From contig JAADHN010000118.1 in assembly GCA_013151865.1 (NCBI GenBank), forward strand, positions 1-64,000: a stretch of DNA of 64,000 bases. Direction: 5' to 3'. Shown piece by piece: positions 20,493-29,255 of the stretch (the first letter of the stretch is position 1; each line of letters starts with the position of its first letter). The notes under the pieces are model-generated. The model had not been told where the DNA came from, did no database searches, and saw only the letters and a list, made by a program, of their open reading frames with translations. The position numbers and the translations under genes were made by a program. The stretch comes from Kiritimatiellota bacterium. GTDB taxonomy: Bacteria > Verrucomicrobiota > Lentisphaeria > Oligosphaerales > JAADHN01.

Positions 20493-21575
20493 TCAAGCCA
20501 CCTCGAGGTCCGGACCGGCCGGAACCACCTCGAGGAGCTTGCGGATGATATCGTCGGCCCGTACTCCTGCCGCCTCTGCGTTGAAGGTCGTGACAATCCG
20601 GTGTCGCAGCACCGGCAGGGCGAGCGCACGCACATCTTCCGTCGTGGCGTGATAGCGTCCGTGAAGTACGGCCCGAGCCTTGGCGGCCAGCATGAGATTG
20701 ATCCCGGCGCGCGGACCGGCCCCCCACTCGATGTAGTCCCGGACGAAATCAAGCGAATTGTCTGCTCCCGGGCGCGTGCTCCGCACCAAGTCCCTGGCAA
20801 ACTCGAAGACATGGTCCGCGGCCGGCACCCGGGGAACCAGAGCTTGCAGGGCGAGGAGGTCCTCGGCGCCCAGGATGGGGTCGAGCACGGCTTGGTAGGC
20901 CCCGGCTATCCGTTTCATGATCTGGAGTTCCTCCGCGGCGGACGGATAGTCCACCACGATCATGAACATGAAGCGGTCGAGCTGGGCCTCGGGGAGCGGA
21001 TACGTCCCTTCCTGCTCGATCGGGTTCTGCGTGGCCAGTACGAAAAACGGTTCCGGTAAAGGATAATTCCGTTCGCCCACGGTCACTTGTCGCTCCTGCA
21101 TGGCTTCGAGCAAGGCGGCTTGTGTTTTCGGCGGCGTCCGATTGATCTCGTCCGCCAAGACCAGGTTGGCGAACAGCGGGCCATGCACGAAGCGGAAAAC
21201 GCGACGACCGGTGGTGCGGTCCTCTTCGAGTACGTCACTGCCCGTGATGTCGGCAGGCATGAGGTCCGGCGTGAACTGGATCCGTTTGAAACTCAGGTTC
21301 AGAACATCCGACAGGGTCTGCACCAGAAGTGTCTTGGCCAGTCCCGGAACCCCCATGAGCAAGGCGTGACCCCGACAGAAGACGGCCACGAGCATCTGTT
21401 CGACAACCGTCTCCTGGCCGACAATGACCCGCGCGACCCGCTCCGTCAATTCCGTGTGAGCCTCTTTGAGGGCCCGCACGACCTCGAGGTCGTTCGCCGG
21501 GGGAGTTGTCACGGGCGGTTCGGTCTCCGGCGCCGCCGCCGCCGGGGCAAGACCTTCTGTGGATGTGGAAGTCAC
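20493..21575 (-). CDS. MoxR-family AAA+ ATPase
   Basis: A MoxR-type AAA+ chaperone ATPase of about 360 residues, the usual family length. It shows Walker A GVPGLAKT (about residues 75-82), Walker B LVLADE followed by INRTPPKTQAALLEAMQE, sensor 1 ATQNP, and the family signature QEGTYPLPEAQLDRF. The chosen start is the GTG at 21575, because a GGGAG ribosome binding site sits 8 bases upstream. A TTG at 21590 would overlap that site. The first 35 residues are a Pro/Thr/Ala-rich low-complexity tail. MoxR proteins usually act with DUF58 and von Willebrand A partners encoded next to them; none is present here. It converges on the GH123-like gene. Confidence 0.9.
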   Translation of the reverse strand: MTSTSTEGLAPAAAAPETEPPVTTPPANDLEVVRALKEAHTELTERVARVIVGQETVVEQMLVAVFCRGHALLMGVPGLAKTLLVQTLSDVLNLSFKRIQFTPDLMPADITGSDVLEEDRTTGRRVFRFVHGPLFANLVLADEINRTPPKTQAALLEAMQERQVTVGERNYPLPEPFFVLATQNPIEQEGTYPLPEAQLDRFMFMIVVDYPSAAEELQIMKRIAGAYQAVLDPILGAEDLLALQALVPRVPAADHVFEFARDLVRSTRPGADNSLDFVRDYIEWGAGPRAGINLMLAAKARAVLHGRYHATTEDVRALALPVLRHRIVTTFNAEAAGVRADDIIRKLLEVVPAGPDLEVA

Positions 21576-21644
21576 GGTCCCATCTCCCAAGTTGAGACAC
21601 CTCGTGTCCCGGCAACTCGTGGAAGCAACCGGAGCGCTCCGCGG

Positions 21645-22400
21645 TCAGACGTCCTGAATCCCGAGCGCCCGGGCGTGAAATGCCAAGGCATCCCGTATGT
21701 GAGTGTCCCAGTAGTCCCACGAATGGCCGCCCGGAAACTCTTCGTATTCATGAGGGACCCCAAGTTCCGTCAATCGCCGGTGGTAGTCACGATTGCTGTC
21801 GAGGAGAAAATCTTCAGTACCGCAATCGAAACGCAGGGCGGGGAGGTCGCCTTTCGCCTCCGCGGTACAGGCCAGATGCAGCAGGTCGTGTTCTGTACCG
21901 CTCGGGTCCCTGCCGAAAATCCGCCTCATTTCCGCCGGATCCAAACTGGAGATTCCCGCAGGGCGACTGCCGATCATCAACGCCCCGGAGTGGCTGGTGG
22001 CCGAAACGTATCGGTCCGGCCGACCCAGCGCCAGACGAAACGCCCCGTAGCCGCCCATGGAAAGTCCTCCCACGCACCGGCCCCGCCGGTCGCGCACCAC
22101 TGGGAAGACGCGCTCGACGAACGACGGCAGCTCCAGGGCCATGTAATCCGCGTAGGCCGGTCCGGCCTCGTTGTTCGTGTAGAAACCCCGAAACCCGTCC
22201 GGCATCACCACGATCAACGGCATTTCTCGGACGTACCACTCGATCCGGGTGCGCCGATGCCAAATCGTGAAATCGTCCGAGAGTCCGTGCAACAAATAGA
22301 AGACCGGGAACGGTCCGTCTCCATTGTCCGGCAGAATGACGTTGATGCCCACCTGTTTACGCAGGATGGTGCTGAACCATTGAATCCGACAAAACGACAT
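21645..22400 (-). CDS. Esterase, alpha/beta-hydrolase of the esterase D / feruloyl esterase type
   Basis: A protein of 251 residues when started at the ATG at 22400, which follows an AGGGGG ribosome binding site; the longer upstream frame has no homologous-looking sequence. The esterase D fold is clear: strand and oxyanion region FYLLHG (about 34-39), nucleophile Ser114 in GGLSMGG, acid Asp197 in CGTED, and His226 in GGHSWDYW. There is no signal peptide. The family includes S-formylglutathione hydrolases, acetyl-xylan and feruloyl esterases. An acyl-sugar substrate is plausible given the glycan-directed neighbours, but this is inference. It is transcribed away from the mutarotase-fold gene across a 552-base divergent region. 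Confidence 0.85.
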   Translation of the reverse strand: MSFCRIQWFSTILRKQVGINVILPDNGDGPFPVFYLLHGLSDDFTIWHRRTRIEWYVREMPLIVVMPDGFRGFYTNNEAGPAYADYMALELPSFVERVFPVVRDRRGRCVGGLSMGGYGAFRLALGRPDRYVSATSHSGALMIGSRPAGISSLDPAEMRRIFGRDPSGTEHDLLHLACTAEAKGDLPALRFDCGTEDFLLDSNRDYHRRLTELGVPHEYEEFPGGHSWDYWDTHIRDALAFHARALGIQDV

Positions 22401-22952
22401 GCGGGGCCCCCTGATTGGTGTGGGGGTTGACTTGCCTCGGGCGACGTCCGGCCCCGGGGCGATTGCGTCCCGTCGATACCATAGCGCCGCAACACCCGCT
22501 CGTCCGCCCGACCAACCTTTTCCGAAAGGCTGCTTCATTCTCCCGATCACAGCACCTCCCGGCAGGCGGCGTGGAGCAGGATTGCATTGCCTCTGGGGCG
22601 GTGCCCCGCGGGGCGCTTTCGTCGTCCACGGAAGCGAGGCGGCCTTCCCTCCTTCCGGTCCGCCTCTGGACAGAAGCCGGTCGGACCACCATATTGTCTC
22701 GATGCCGCCGAAACGGGTGTTCGTGCCTGTTGCGCAGTGCCGTTTGCTGTCGACGAACGGGGCGGAACGCCCCGTCGAGTGTTGCTTTCATTCATTCCCT
22801 TCCCGCAGGCACGTTGCGCCTCGGCGTGCGACAACGAAATATGGCTTGGCATGCGGGAGAAGACCGAGCACGTCTCCTCGGGTGGACGTGTGTGCCGGAA
22901 ACTGGTACGTGTGTTCGCGCAGGACGGGGCAAGAGCCGAAAGAGGTGCGCAA
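22401..22952. other. Divergent intergenic region, no gene seen
   Basis: 552 bases between the divergent esterase and mutarotase-fold genes. Open frames here carry no recognisable protein and lack ribosome binding sites. One clean hairpin is visible: ACGGGGCG at 22757-22764, loop GAA, CGCCCCGT at 22768-22775. It is not followed by a T-run. Promoters for both genes should lie here, but no convincing -35/-10 pair was found. Confidence 0.5.
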
Positions 22953-23849
22953 ATGATAGCGGTCACAGTCGAGATGCATGATGAATGCGTGGAACTGGTC
23001 AGCGGAGACTTTCGGCTTGCCGTGACCACGAAAGTCGGACCACGGGTCATCGGCGGGTTCATCGCCGGCAGTCCGAACATTTTTCGGGTTATGCCGGACG
23101 AACCCTTGCCGGATTGCCCCACCGGTTTCCGGTTATATGGGGGCCACCGCCTCTGGCATTCGCCTGAGGCCATGCCGCGTTCGTACGCCGCCGACAACGC
23201 CCCTGTCAAGGTCGTCGAGGGTTCGGGCGGGGCGGTCGAATTCAACAGCGGTGTCGAGGATCTCACGGGCATCGAGAAAAGCATCACGATCCGGCCCTTG
23301 GCTGACGGACGGTTCGAAGTCGTGCATCGGTTGGTGAATCGGAGCGCTTGGCCGGTTGAACTGGCCCCGTGGGCCCTGTCCGTCATGGCCCCCGGTGGAA
23401 TGGCGGTGTTGCCCCTTCTCCGCGACTTGACGGCAAACCGCTTCGCCCCGGACCGATTCGTCATTGCCTGGCCGTACACCGATTTGGACGATCCGCGGCT
23501 GACGCTCGGGAACGAGTTCATCCTGCTGCGTCAGGATTCGACGGCCCCCGGGCCCTGCAAGATCGGCTTGAACGGCGAGGCCGGCTGGATCGCCTACGTC
23601 AACGGTGGAACGGCCCTGGTCAAACAGTTCACGCATCTTACCGATGCCGAATACCCTGACAACGGTTGCAGCATCGAGTCCTATTCGTGCGCAGATTTCT
23701 GCGAGATCGAGACCGTCGCCCCGCTGCACTTGCTCGATCCCGATGACGAAGCGGTGCACGTGGAACTTTGGCAGGGCATCTCGGGACTGCCGCAGATCTC
23801 CACCGAGCAGGAAGTGAAGGCCCATCTTCTGCCGCGCTTGACCGACTGA
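22953..23849 (+). CDS. DUF4380-like, galactose-mutarotase-fold protein
   Basis: 298 residues from the ATG at 22953, which has an AGAGGTG ribosome binding site; upstream sequence in the same frame looks non-coding. The protein is beta-rich throughout and resembles the DUF4380 / aldose-epimerase-fold family: early LAVTTKVGPRVIGGF, then LYGGHRLWHSPE (about residues 66-77), the middle strand HRLVNRSAWPVELAPWALSVM, and a C-terminal ETVAPLHLLDP. In this fold, His and Glu residues of similar strands handle sugar ring opening, but catalysis has not been shown for DUF4380 as far as I know. No signal peptide is seen, so it is probably cytoplasmic. It stands alone in its transcription unit. Confidence 0.7.
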   Translation: MIAVTVEMHDECVELVSGDFRLAVTTKVGPRVIGGFIAGSPNIFRVMPDEPLPDCPTGFRLYGGHRLWHSPEAMPRSYAADNAPVKVVEGSGGAVEFNSGVEDLTGIEKSITIRPLADGRFEVVHRLVNRSAWPVELAPWALSVMAPGGMAVLPLLRDLTANRFAPDRFVIAWPYTDLDDPRLTLGNEFILLRQDSTAPGPCKIGLNGEAGWIAYVNGGTALVKQFTHLTDAEYPDNGCSIESYSCADFCEIETVAPLHLLDPDDEAVHVELWQGISGLPQISTEQEVKAHLLPRLTD

Positions 23850-24040
23850 ATCCGGCCGCCGAAGAGAATAGGGCTCCGGCGGGACGGCGGCGTCCGTCTG
23901 TCGTCTCGTTGCGTTTTTTTCGGCGTCCGTTCCGTGGTCCGCCCGCCCGGCGTTCGCTCGTTTCCGGTCAGGGGCGTCTCTTCCGGTGCACTTCAAGTCC
24001 CTGAACCGACCCGTGTTCACTTCGACAGGAGTTTGAGAAA

Positions 24041-25141
24041 ATGCCTTTTGATCGCAGTTCCGTCACCTGCAGTGTATGCCTGCTCCCAAGTGAACTCCCG
24101 GAGGCGGCCGTCGAGCGATTCGCCGCGCGGGCCGCCAAGCCGATCGAAAAAGTTGGGGTCGACCCCGAGCTGGGGTGGGTCAGCGGGCGACATCTGCTCG
24201 AGACACGGATTGATGAGCAGACCGCGTTTGCGGGTGGGTTTTTGCATCTGGCGCTGCGAGTCACCGAGCGCAAGATCCCGGGCGCTCTGCTGCGGGCACA
24301 ATGCCGGATGCAGGAACTGGCTTGGGAAGCCGAGAACGGGCGGGAGCCCGGCCGCAAGCAGCGCAAAGCCATTCGGGAGGAAGTGACCGAGCAGCTCCAA
24401 CCGGGAATGCCCCCCCAAATCCGCGGCATTCCGTTTGTGGTGGACGCGAACGATCAAAAGCTTTACCTGGGCACGACGTCGCTCAAAATGGAAGATCTCT
24501 TTCTGGAAAGTTTTCGGGAGACGATCGGGTTCGAGCCTCTGCCGTTGACGCCGGAGAACTACGTGGCCATTGTGCGGGAACTGGACGTGGATGATCTGCG
24601 CACCCTCGTGTTTACGCCCGACGCCGACCAAGCCTGCGAACCCGAAAAGAGCGAAGTGGGGCGCGACTTCCTCACCTGGCTCTGGTTCCTTCAGGAGGAA
24701 GTGGGCGAGGTCAACCTCCAACAGTACGGGCGTTTTGCGGTCATGATCGACGGTCCCCTCGTGTTCGAGGCCACCGGCGCCGGCGCCATGGAATCCATTG
24801 TGCGCCGAGGGAGCCCTACCATCAGTGCCGAAGCCAAAGCAGCGCTCATGGTCGGGAAAAAGCTCAAGAAAGCCAAGCTTTTCCTCCGGCACGACGGCGG
24901 CGATATTTGGTCTGCGACGGTGGATGCGGATAGGTTTGCGTTCTCCTCGCTGAAACTGCCGGAGGGCGAGGCCATGGAAGCACACGCCGCCTTCGAAGAA
25001 CGCATGACCGCCCTTTATTTTTTCCAGCGCGCTTTCTACGGGCTGTTCGATCAATTCCTGGGAGAGATTCGCACCCCGGAGAGTGCCGCGGCCCTGGAAA
25101 AACGCCTCCATGGCTGGGTCGACCGGCGGGAAAGCCGGTGA
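24041..25141 (+). CDS. RdgC-like protein (putative recombination-associated DNA-binding protein)
   Basis: 366 residues; the ATG at 24041 is preceded by an AGGAG ribosome binding site. The features match the RdgC family (PF04381): an N-terminal segment with GWVSGRHLL, a central basic stretch (GRKQRKAIREEVTEQLQP, about residues 104-121), the strand PFVVDANDQKLYLGTTS, and a later helical part. In E. coli RdgC forms a ring around double-stranded DNA and restrains RecA; several distant RdgC-like proteins in other phyla have no tested function. The assignment rests on family resemblance by eye. Only 15 bases separate it from asnS, so the two are probably co-transcribed. Confidence 0.65.
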   Translation: MPFDRSSVTCSVCLLPSELPEAAVERFAARAAKPIEKVGVDPELGWVSGRHLLETRIDEQTAFAGGFLHLALRVTERKIPGALLRAQCRMQELAWEAENGREPGRKQRKAIREEVTEQLQPGMPPQIRGIPFVVDANDQKLYLGTTSLKMEDLFLESFRETIGFEPLPLTPENYVAIVRELDVDDLRTLVFTPDADQACEPEKSEVGRDFLTWLWFLQEEVGEVNLQQYGRFAVMIDGPLVFEATGAGAMESIVRRGSPTISAEAKAALMVGKKLKKAKLFLRHDGGDIWSATVDADRFAFSSLKLPEGEAMEAHAAFEERMTALYFFQRAFYGLFDQFLGEIRTPESAAALEKRLHGWVDRRESR

Positions 25142-25156
25142 TGAAGGTACGGAAGC

Positions 25157-26551
25157 ATGCAGCGAGAACTGATTCGCGCCGTCCTTGAGCGCCAGGTGCT
25201 TCGAGGGACCGTACGCGTCGCCGGGTGGGTCCGTACCCGCCGGGACTCGAAGGCGGGGGTCTCCTTTGTCGCGCTCAATGACGGTTCCTGCTTTCAGAAT
25301 CTGCAAGTGGTTGCCCCGGACAATCTCGACAACTATGCCTCCGAGGTTCGCCGCCTGCATCCCGGCTGCTCCATAGTCGTCACCGGAGAGCTGACCCCAT
25401 CCCCCGGGCGCGGTCAGGATCGGGAAGTGCGGGCATCGCAAGTCCGAGTCCTGGGATGGGCCGACCCCGAGGTCTACCCGCTGGGTAAACAGCGGGTTTC
25501 GTTCGAGCGGCTGCGCGAGATCGCTCACCTCAGGCCCCGGACCAACACCTTCGGTGCCGTGACTCGCGTTCGCAACTGCCTGGCCCGCAGTGCACACCGC
25601 TTTTTCCAGGAACGCGCCTTCTATTACATTCACACCCCCATCATCACCGGCAGTGATTGCGAGGGGGCAGGCGCTCTGTTCAGAGTGACGACCCTCGGTC
25701 CGGAGGGGGCAAACCCGGGCGAACACGGTGCGGACCTCTACCGTGGAGACTTTTTTGGACGCCAAACGTTCCTGACCGTCAGCGGGCAGCTTGAGGCCGA
25801 AGCGTATGCCTGCGCCCTCGGTCGGGTTTACACTTTCGGACCCACGTTTCGTGCCGAAGACTCGAATACGCGCCGGCACTTGGCCGAGTTCTGGATGATC
25901 GAACCCGAAGTGGCCTTTGCCGACTTGAACGAGAATGCCGACTTGGCCTGCGATTTCCTCCGGTTTCTGTGCAATGCCGTCCTCGAAGAATGCTCCGACG
26001 ATCTGGCATTCTTCGAGGAACGCATTGCCCCCGGCGTAATGGATCGGCTCCAGTCTGTTGCAACTTCGGACTTCACCCGAATGACCTATACCGAAGCCGT
26101 CGATCTCCTGGCGCGGGACGGGCATCGGTTCGAGTTCTCACCGAAATACGGGTGCGATCTGCAATCCGAACACGAACGGTACCTGACCGAAACCGCCTGC
26201 AACGGTCCGGTCGTCCTAACCGACTATCCACGGGAAATCAAGCCATTCTATATGCGGGTCAACGAAGACGACCGTACCGTCGCCGCCATGGACGTCCTGT
26301 TGCCCGGAGTCGGCGAGATCATTGGAGGCAGTCAGCGCGAGGAAAGACTGGAGATGCTCTTGGTGCGGATGCGCGAGACCGGCGTCGATCCGGACGATTA
26401 TCAGTGGTACGTCGACCTGCGTCGGTTCGGGACCGTCCCTCACGCCGGATTCGGACTCGGGTTCGAGCGCATGATCCAATTCGCCACCGGGATGGCCAAT
26501 ATCCGTGATGTCATTCCCTTCCCCAGGACGCCCCGCAATGCCGAATTCTAG
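25157..26551 (+). CDS. asnS: Asparaginyl-tRNA synthetase
   Basis: A class IIb synthetase of 464 residues that charges tRNA-Asn. It has an N-terminal OB-fold anticodon-binding domain (VRVAGWVRTRRDSKAGVSFVALNDGS, split here as VRVAGWVRTRRD then SKAGVSFVALNDGS, about residues 19-44) and a class II catalytic core. Motif 2 reads FRAEDSNTRRHLAEFWMIE and motif 3 GFGLGFERMIQFATG. The Asn-type signature TVSGQLEAEAYACALGRVY and VGEIIGGSQREER are present and no aspartyl-type GAD insertion is seen, so it reads as AsnRS rather than AspRS. The length is normal and the gene intact. It follows the RdgC-like gene by 15 bases. Confidence 0.95.
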   Translation: MQRELIRAVLERQVLRGTVRVAGWVRTRRDSKAGVSFVALNDGSCFQNLQVVAPDNLDNYASEVRRLHPGCSIVVTGELTPSPGRGQDREVRASQVRVLGWADPEVYPLGKQRVSFERLREIAHLRPRTNTFGAVTRVRNCLARSAHRFFQERAFYYIHTPIITGSDCEGAGALFRVTTLGPEGANPGEHGADLYRGDFFGRQTFLTVSGQLEAEAYACALGRVYTFGPTFRAEDSNTRRHLAEFWMIEPEVAFADLNENADLACDFLRFLCNAVLEECSDDLAFFEERIAPGVMDRLQSVATSDFTRMTYTEAVDLLARDGHRFEFSPKYGCDLQSEHERYLTETACNGPVVLTDYPREIKPFYMRVNEDDRTVAAMDVLLPGVGEIIGGSQREERLEMLLVRMRETGVDPDDYQWYVDLRRFGTVPHAGFGLGFERMIQFATGMANIRDVIPFPRTPRNAEF

Positions 26552-26953
26552 CTTCCCGGAGGGCCCCCGCCCCCGCGCCGGGCGTTGGCCTCTGGGCGGT
26601 GAGCATGAGCCCGGCCGAAACGAGTGCATGGCCCGCTTTCGGGGAGAGGACCGCGATGTCGTACGGACACGGTAGGGTGCTGCCGACCTCCGTCCCGTCG
26701 GCGCCCCCTCGGGTTCGTGGGCACTGACGCGACATCGGCATCGTGTCGTGGTTGCGGTCGATTCCGGGTTCGAGGCGTTTGTCCCCCGCCAACTGACCGG
26801 TTGCCCGCCGCTTGCCGGTCCTTGCATCCTCGGTCGTTCGGTGTTACCTTCAAACCGGTTCTTCACGTGCCTGATGCGTGAATACGTGCGCCTTCCACCG
26901 GAAAAATGTCGGCGGAAAGGGACGGGGTCGGCGTTCGCAGGGAGGGAATTGCC
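26552..26953. other. 402-base intergenic region, no gene seen
   Basis: It lies between asnS and a small membrane-protein gene. No coding frame with a ribosome binding site or recognisable product is visible. A weak promoter-like pair occurs near 26820-26850 (TTGCAT, 17 bases, TACCTT), correctly placed upstream of the small membrane protein. Confidence 0.4.
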
Positions 26954-27247
26954 ATGAATCTTTGGTGGATCGTGATGGGACTGCTGGGGGCCGCATGGGC
27001 GTTGCCCATGATCGGGATTCGCAAGGCAGGTTTCCCGTGGTGGTTCTTTGTCGGTTTCGCCTGCTTCTGGCTTGTCGTATTCATGGTGGCGGACCCCATG
27101 TATGATTGGGGGGTCCGGATTCGCAGAAAATGGGGAATGATGCGGCTCGCAGATTTCGCGGAACGGATGAAGCCCCGGGTGCTCCCACCGGCTCGCTTCG
27201 CTCTCCTGCTCATGGCCGCGATCAGTCTGCTCGCCGGCTTGTTGTGA
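26954..27247 (+). CDS. Small integral membrane protein, function unknown
   Basis: 97 residues from the ATG at 26954, chosen for the GGGAGGG ribosome binding site just upstream. Three hydrophobic segments are visible: WWIVMGLLGAAWALPMI (about residues 4-20), WWFFVGFACFWLVVFMVA (about 29-46), and FALLLMAAISLLAGLL at the C-terminus (about 82-97). A basic cytoplasmic-type loop (RIRRKWGMMRLADFAERMKPR) separates the second and third; only short parts of it are quoted. No family was recognised. Its last 26 bases overlap the 3' end of the convergent trmL gene. Confidence 0.65.
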   Translation: MNLWWIVMGLLGAAWALPMIGIRKAGFPWWFFVGFACFWLVVFMVADPMYDWGVRIRRKWGMMRLADFAERMKPRVLPPARFALLLMAAISLLAGLL

Positions 27248-27770
27248 GGTGGGCGTTCGGCTGTGATCCGGCGGCTGACGCCATCCCGGTCTCGAACATG
27301 GGGTGGGTCTGACGGAGGGCCTCGTACAATACGATGGCTGCGGCGTTGGCCAGGTTGTGGCTCCGGGCGTGCACACCAGGCATGGGGAGGGTCCACAGCT
27401 CGCCGGCATAACGGCTGTAGAAATTCGGCGGCAGACCCCGCGTTTCGTTGCCGAATATCAGACAGTCGCCGCTTCGGAACCGACAAGTGTAGACATTGCG
27501 CGATGTCTTCGTGCTGAGAAACACCAACCGTTCGGGACAAGTTGCCTTCAGGAACGATTCCCAGTCGTCGTGGACGGCCAGATCCAGGTACTGCCAGTAA
27601 TCCAGGCCGGCCCGGCGCACTTTCGATGCATCGAGTGAAAAACCCAGCGGACGGACAAGGTGCAGACGGGCCCCGGTGCAGACGCACAATCGCCCGATCG
27701 TACCTGTGTTTTGGGGAATCTCGGGGGCAATGAGAACGATATGGAATTGCGGCGAAGCTTTGTTGTTCAT
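27222..27770 (-). CDS. trmL: tRNA (cytidine(34)-2'-O)-methyltransferase, SPOUT/TrmH family
   Basis: 182 residues from the ATG at 27770. A longer frame exists, but homologues begin near the FHIVL strand. It has the three SpoU motifs: EIPQNTGTIGRLC (motif 1), LIFGNETRGLP (motif 2), and MPGVHARSHNLANAAAIVLY (motif 3, normally RSLNLSNA). These form the trefoil-knot AdoMet site. TrmL methylates the wobble ribose of tRNA-Leu. The C-terminus extends about 25 residues past the usual family end and is low-complexity. The start has no strong ribosome binding site, so ATG 27791 is an alternative. The 3' end overlaps the small membrane-protein gene. Confidence 0.9.
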   Translation of the reverse strand: MNNKASPQFHIVLIAPEIPQNTGTIGRLCVCTGARLHLVRPLGFSLDASKVRRAGLDYWQYLDLAVHDDWESFLKATCPERLVFLSTKTSRNVYTCRFRSGDCLIFGNETRGLPPNFYSRYAGELWTLPMPGVHARSHNLANAAAIVLYEALRQTHPMFETGMASAAGSQPNAHLTTSRRAD

Positions 27771-27941
27771 CAGAGCGGGAACCGATTCCATGCACGAATT
27801 CGATACGGACCTGGGTGCGTCTCCCCGTTTGCAGGGCGTCTCGGCCTCGTCCGGCCAGACGTGCCCCAAGGCCTGCTGCACCGGCCCTGAGCGAGGGAGT
27901 CTCGGCCCGGATGCCGCAGCCACGGCACGTGGCGTTCCAGG

Positions 27942-28700
27942 TCATTCGGCGGCGGCCAGTCCCTCTTGCGGTTTGTCGTCGAGCGGGGCTTGGCGGCTGA
28001 TGCAGGCCAGCAGCTCGGCGGCGGCGGTCACAATGTGATTGGCGCTGAACCCGGCGCGCGAAAGCTCATTATAGAAGGAGACCGCCAGCAGGCGGGCGAC
28101 TTTGCCGGGGTCTTTTAGAGAGGTCACCACCAAGCGGGAGGCGTCGTCCGTGCCGTTTCCATCGCGGCGGTTGGCGTCCATCACCTCCCTCGACCGCTGG
28201 GCGAATTGCTGCCGCAGGTAATCATAAGCCTTGGCGTTCTCGAGGATGAGGGAGGCCAGGGCCGCGACCAACCCGAACAGACGGCGTTGCACGGCGGAAA
28301 AACCGGTCTCGGGTCGCTGCAACCCGCCCGCGATCAGTACGCCGATACGCTCGCCCTTGACTCGCAGAGGCGCAGCCGCGATCGGAAACTCGATCCCCTC
28401 CAGTCCGACCGGCAGCGGACCGATACGGTGCACGAACCGCAGTTTCCAGAGAATTCCCTTGACCCGTGGTGGGACAGCCAGCGGACTGCCCGGACGCACC
28501 CCCGGCGCCTCGATCCCGGCACACGTTTTCACGATGAGTTCGGCACGGTCCTCCTCGCGCAACAAGATGACCATTTGACGCGTGCCAAGCAGTTCCCGGG
28601 TGATGACCGTGATTCGCCCCAACGCCTCCGCTTCGGTCCCGGGGGTCGTTAAGGCGTCGCACAGCAGATCCAAAACCTTGAGGCTGGTGCTGATGTCCAT
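27942..28700 (-). CDS. GAF-domain protein
   Basis: 252 residues from the ATG at 28700, which has GGAGG 11 bases upstream; ATG 28718 would add six residues. An N-terminal GAF domain spans about residues 1-165: a helix (LKVLDLLCDALTTPGTEAEAL), the strand TRQMVILLREEDRAELIV, then PIAAAPLRVKGERIGVLIAG and a closing helix. GAF domains bind small ligands such as cyclic nucleotides. The remaining part is helical (DANRRDGNGTDD linker, then LLAVSFYNELSRAGFSANHI), with no kinase, cyclase, phosphodiesterase or helix-turn-helix output visible. It is divergent from the URO-D-like gene. It could act as a partner of a separate kinase; the function is unknown. Confidence 0.7.
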   Translation of the reverse strand: MDISTSLKVLDLLCDALTTPGTEAEALGRITVITRELLGTRQMVILLREEDRAELIVKTCAGIEAPGVRPGSPLAVPPRVKGILWKLRFVHRIGPLPVGLEGIEFPIAAAPLRVKGERIGVLIAGGLQRPETGFSAVQRRLFGLVAALASLILENAKAYDYLRQQFAQRSREVMDANRRDGNGTDDASRLVVTSLKDPGKVARLLAVSFYNELSRAGFSANHIVTAAAELLACISRQAPLDDKPQEGLAAAE

Positions 28701-29255
28701 GACGGACTGTTCCTCCATCCGCCGCAGCCTGCGTCAGACTTGGCGTGGGGACGTTCCAAAAAAGGGCGCTTCAAAACGAAAAAACACAGCGGATCGTCGG
28801 TTTGGTGGCGTAACATGCTTAGCCGTGTATGGATAGACCATCGGAGAATACATTCATGGCCCCGGTCAAACATAGCGTGGAGTGAAGCAGTTGCCAACCA
28901 CACCGGTCGCGTGGGACGGACGCCCCGGAAAAAAGCCGCGTCCACCGCTATGCCCGGCGTCCCCCTGCGCGTCCGCGACGACCCTGCGCCTTGAGAGGGC
29001 CCCAGCATGATCGGTGGACTTCTCTCGGGCGTCAAGCCGGATCGGATTCGCCTGCCGACGGCGCGGGTGGAACGACGATTGTGCACGCATGGGGGCCGAA
29101 AAAGTGCGGGACCGGCTGGAATCGCGCGGGGCGGGGTTGACGGAACGCGGCACGGCCTGCATCTTGCCGACGAATCATCGAGGTTTGGCGGCCCCGTCCG
29201 GTTCCGTGGGAACGAGGCCGAGGCGGCGAACGAAGGGACAGATTGGGAGGTGAAT
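28701..29255. other. Divergent intergenic region, no gene seen
   Basis: About 555 bases between the GAF gene and the URO-D-like gene. The frame of the downstream gene is open upstream to about 29007, but the encoded residues resemble nothing and the GGGAGGTG ribosome binding site at 29246-29253 fixes the start at 29256. No RNA gene or clear promoter was found. Confidence 0.45.

Noticed and set aside
23880-23920. Terminator after the mutarotase-fold gene (GC hairpin then T7)
   Set aside because: The T-run at about 23912 is more than 15 bases from the nearest short stem, so the fold is not convincing.
24017-26125. Minus-strand open frame of 702 codons across the RdgC-like and asnS genes
   Set aside because: The plus strand carries two well-supported genes here.
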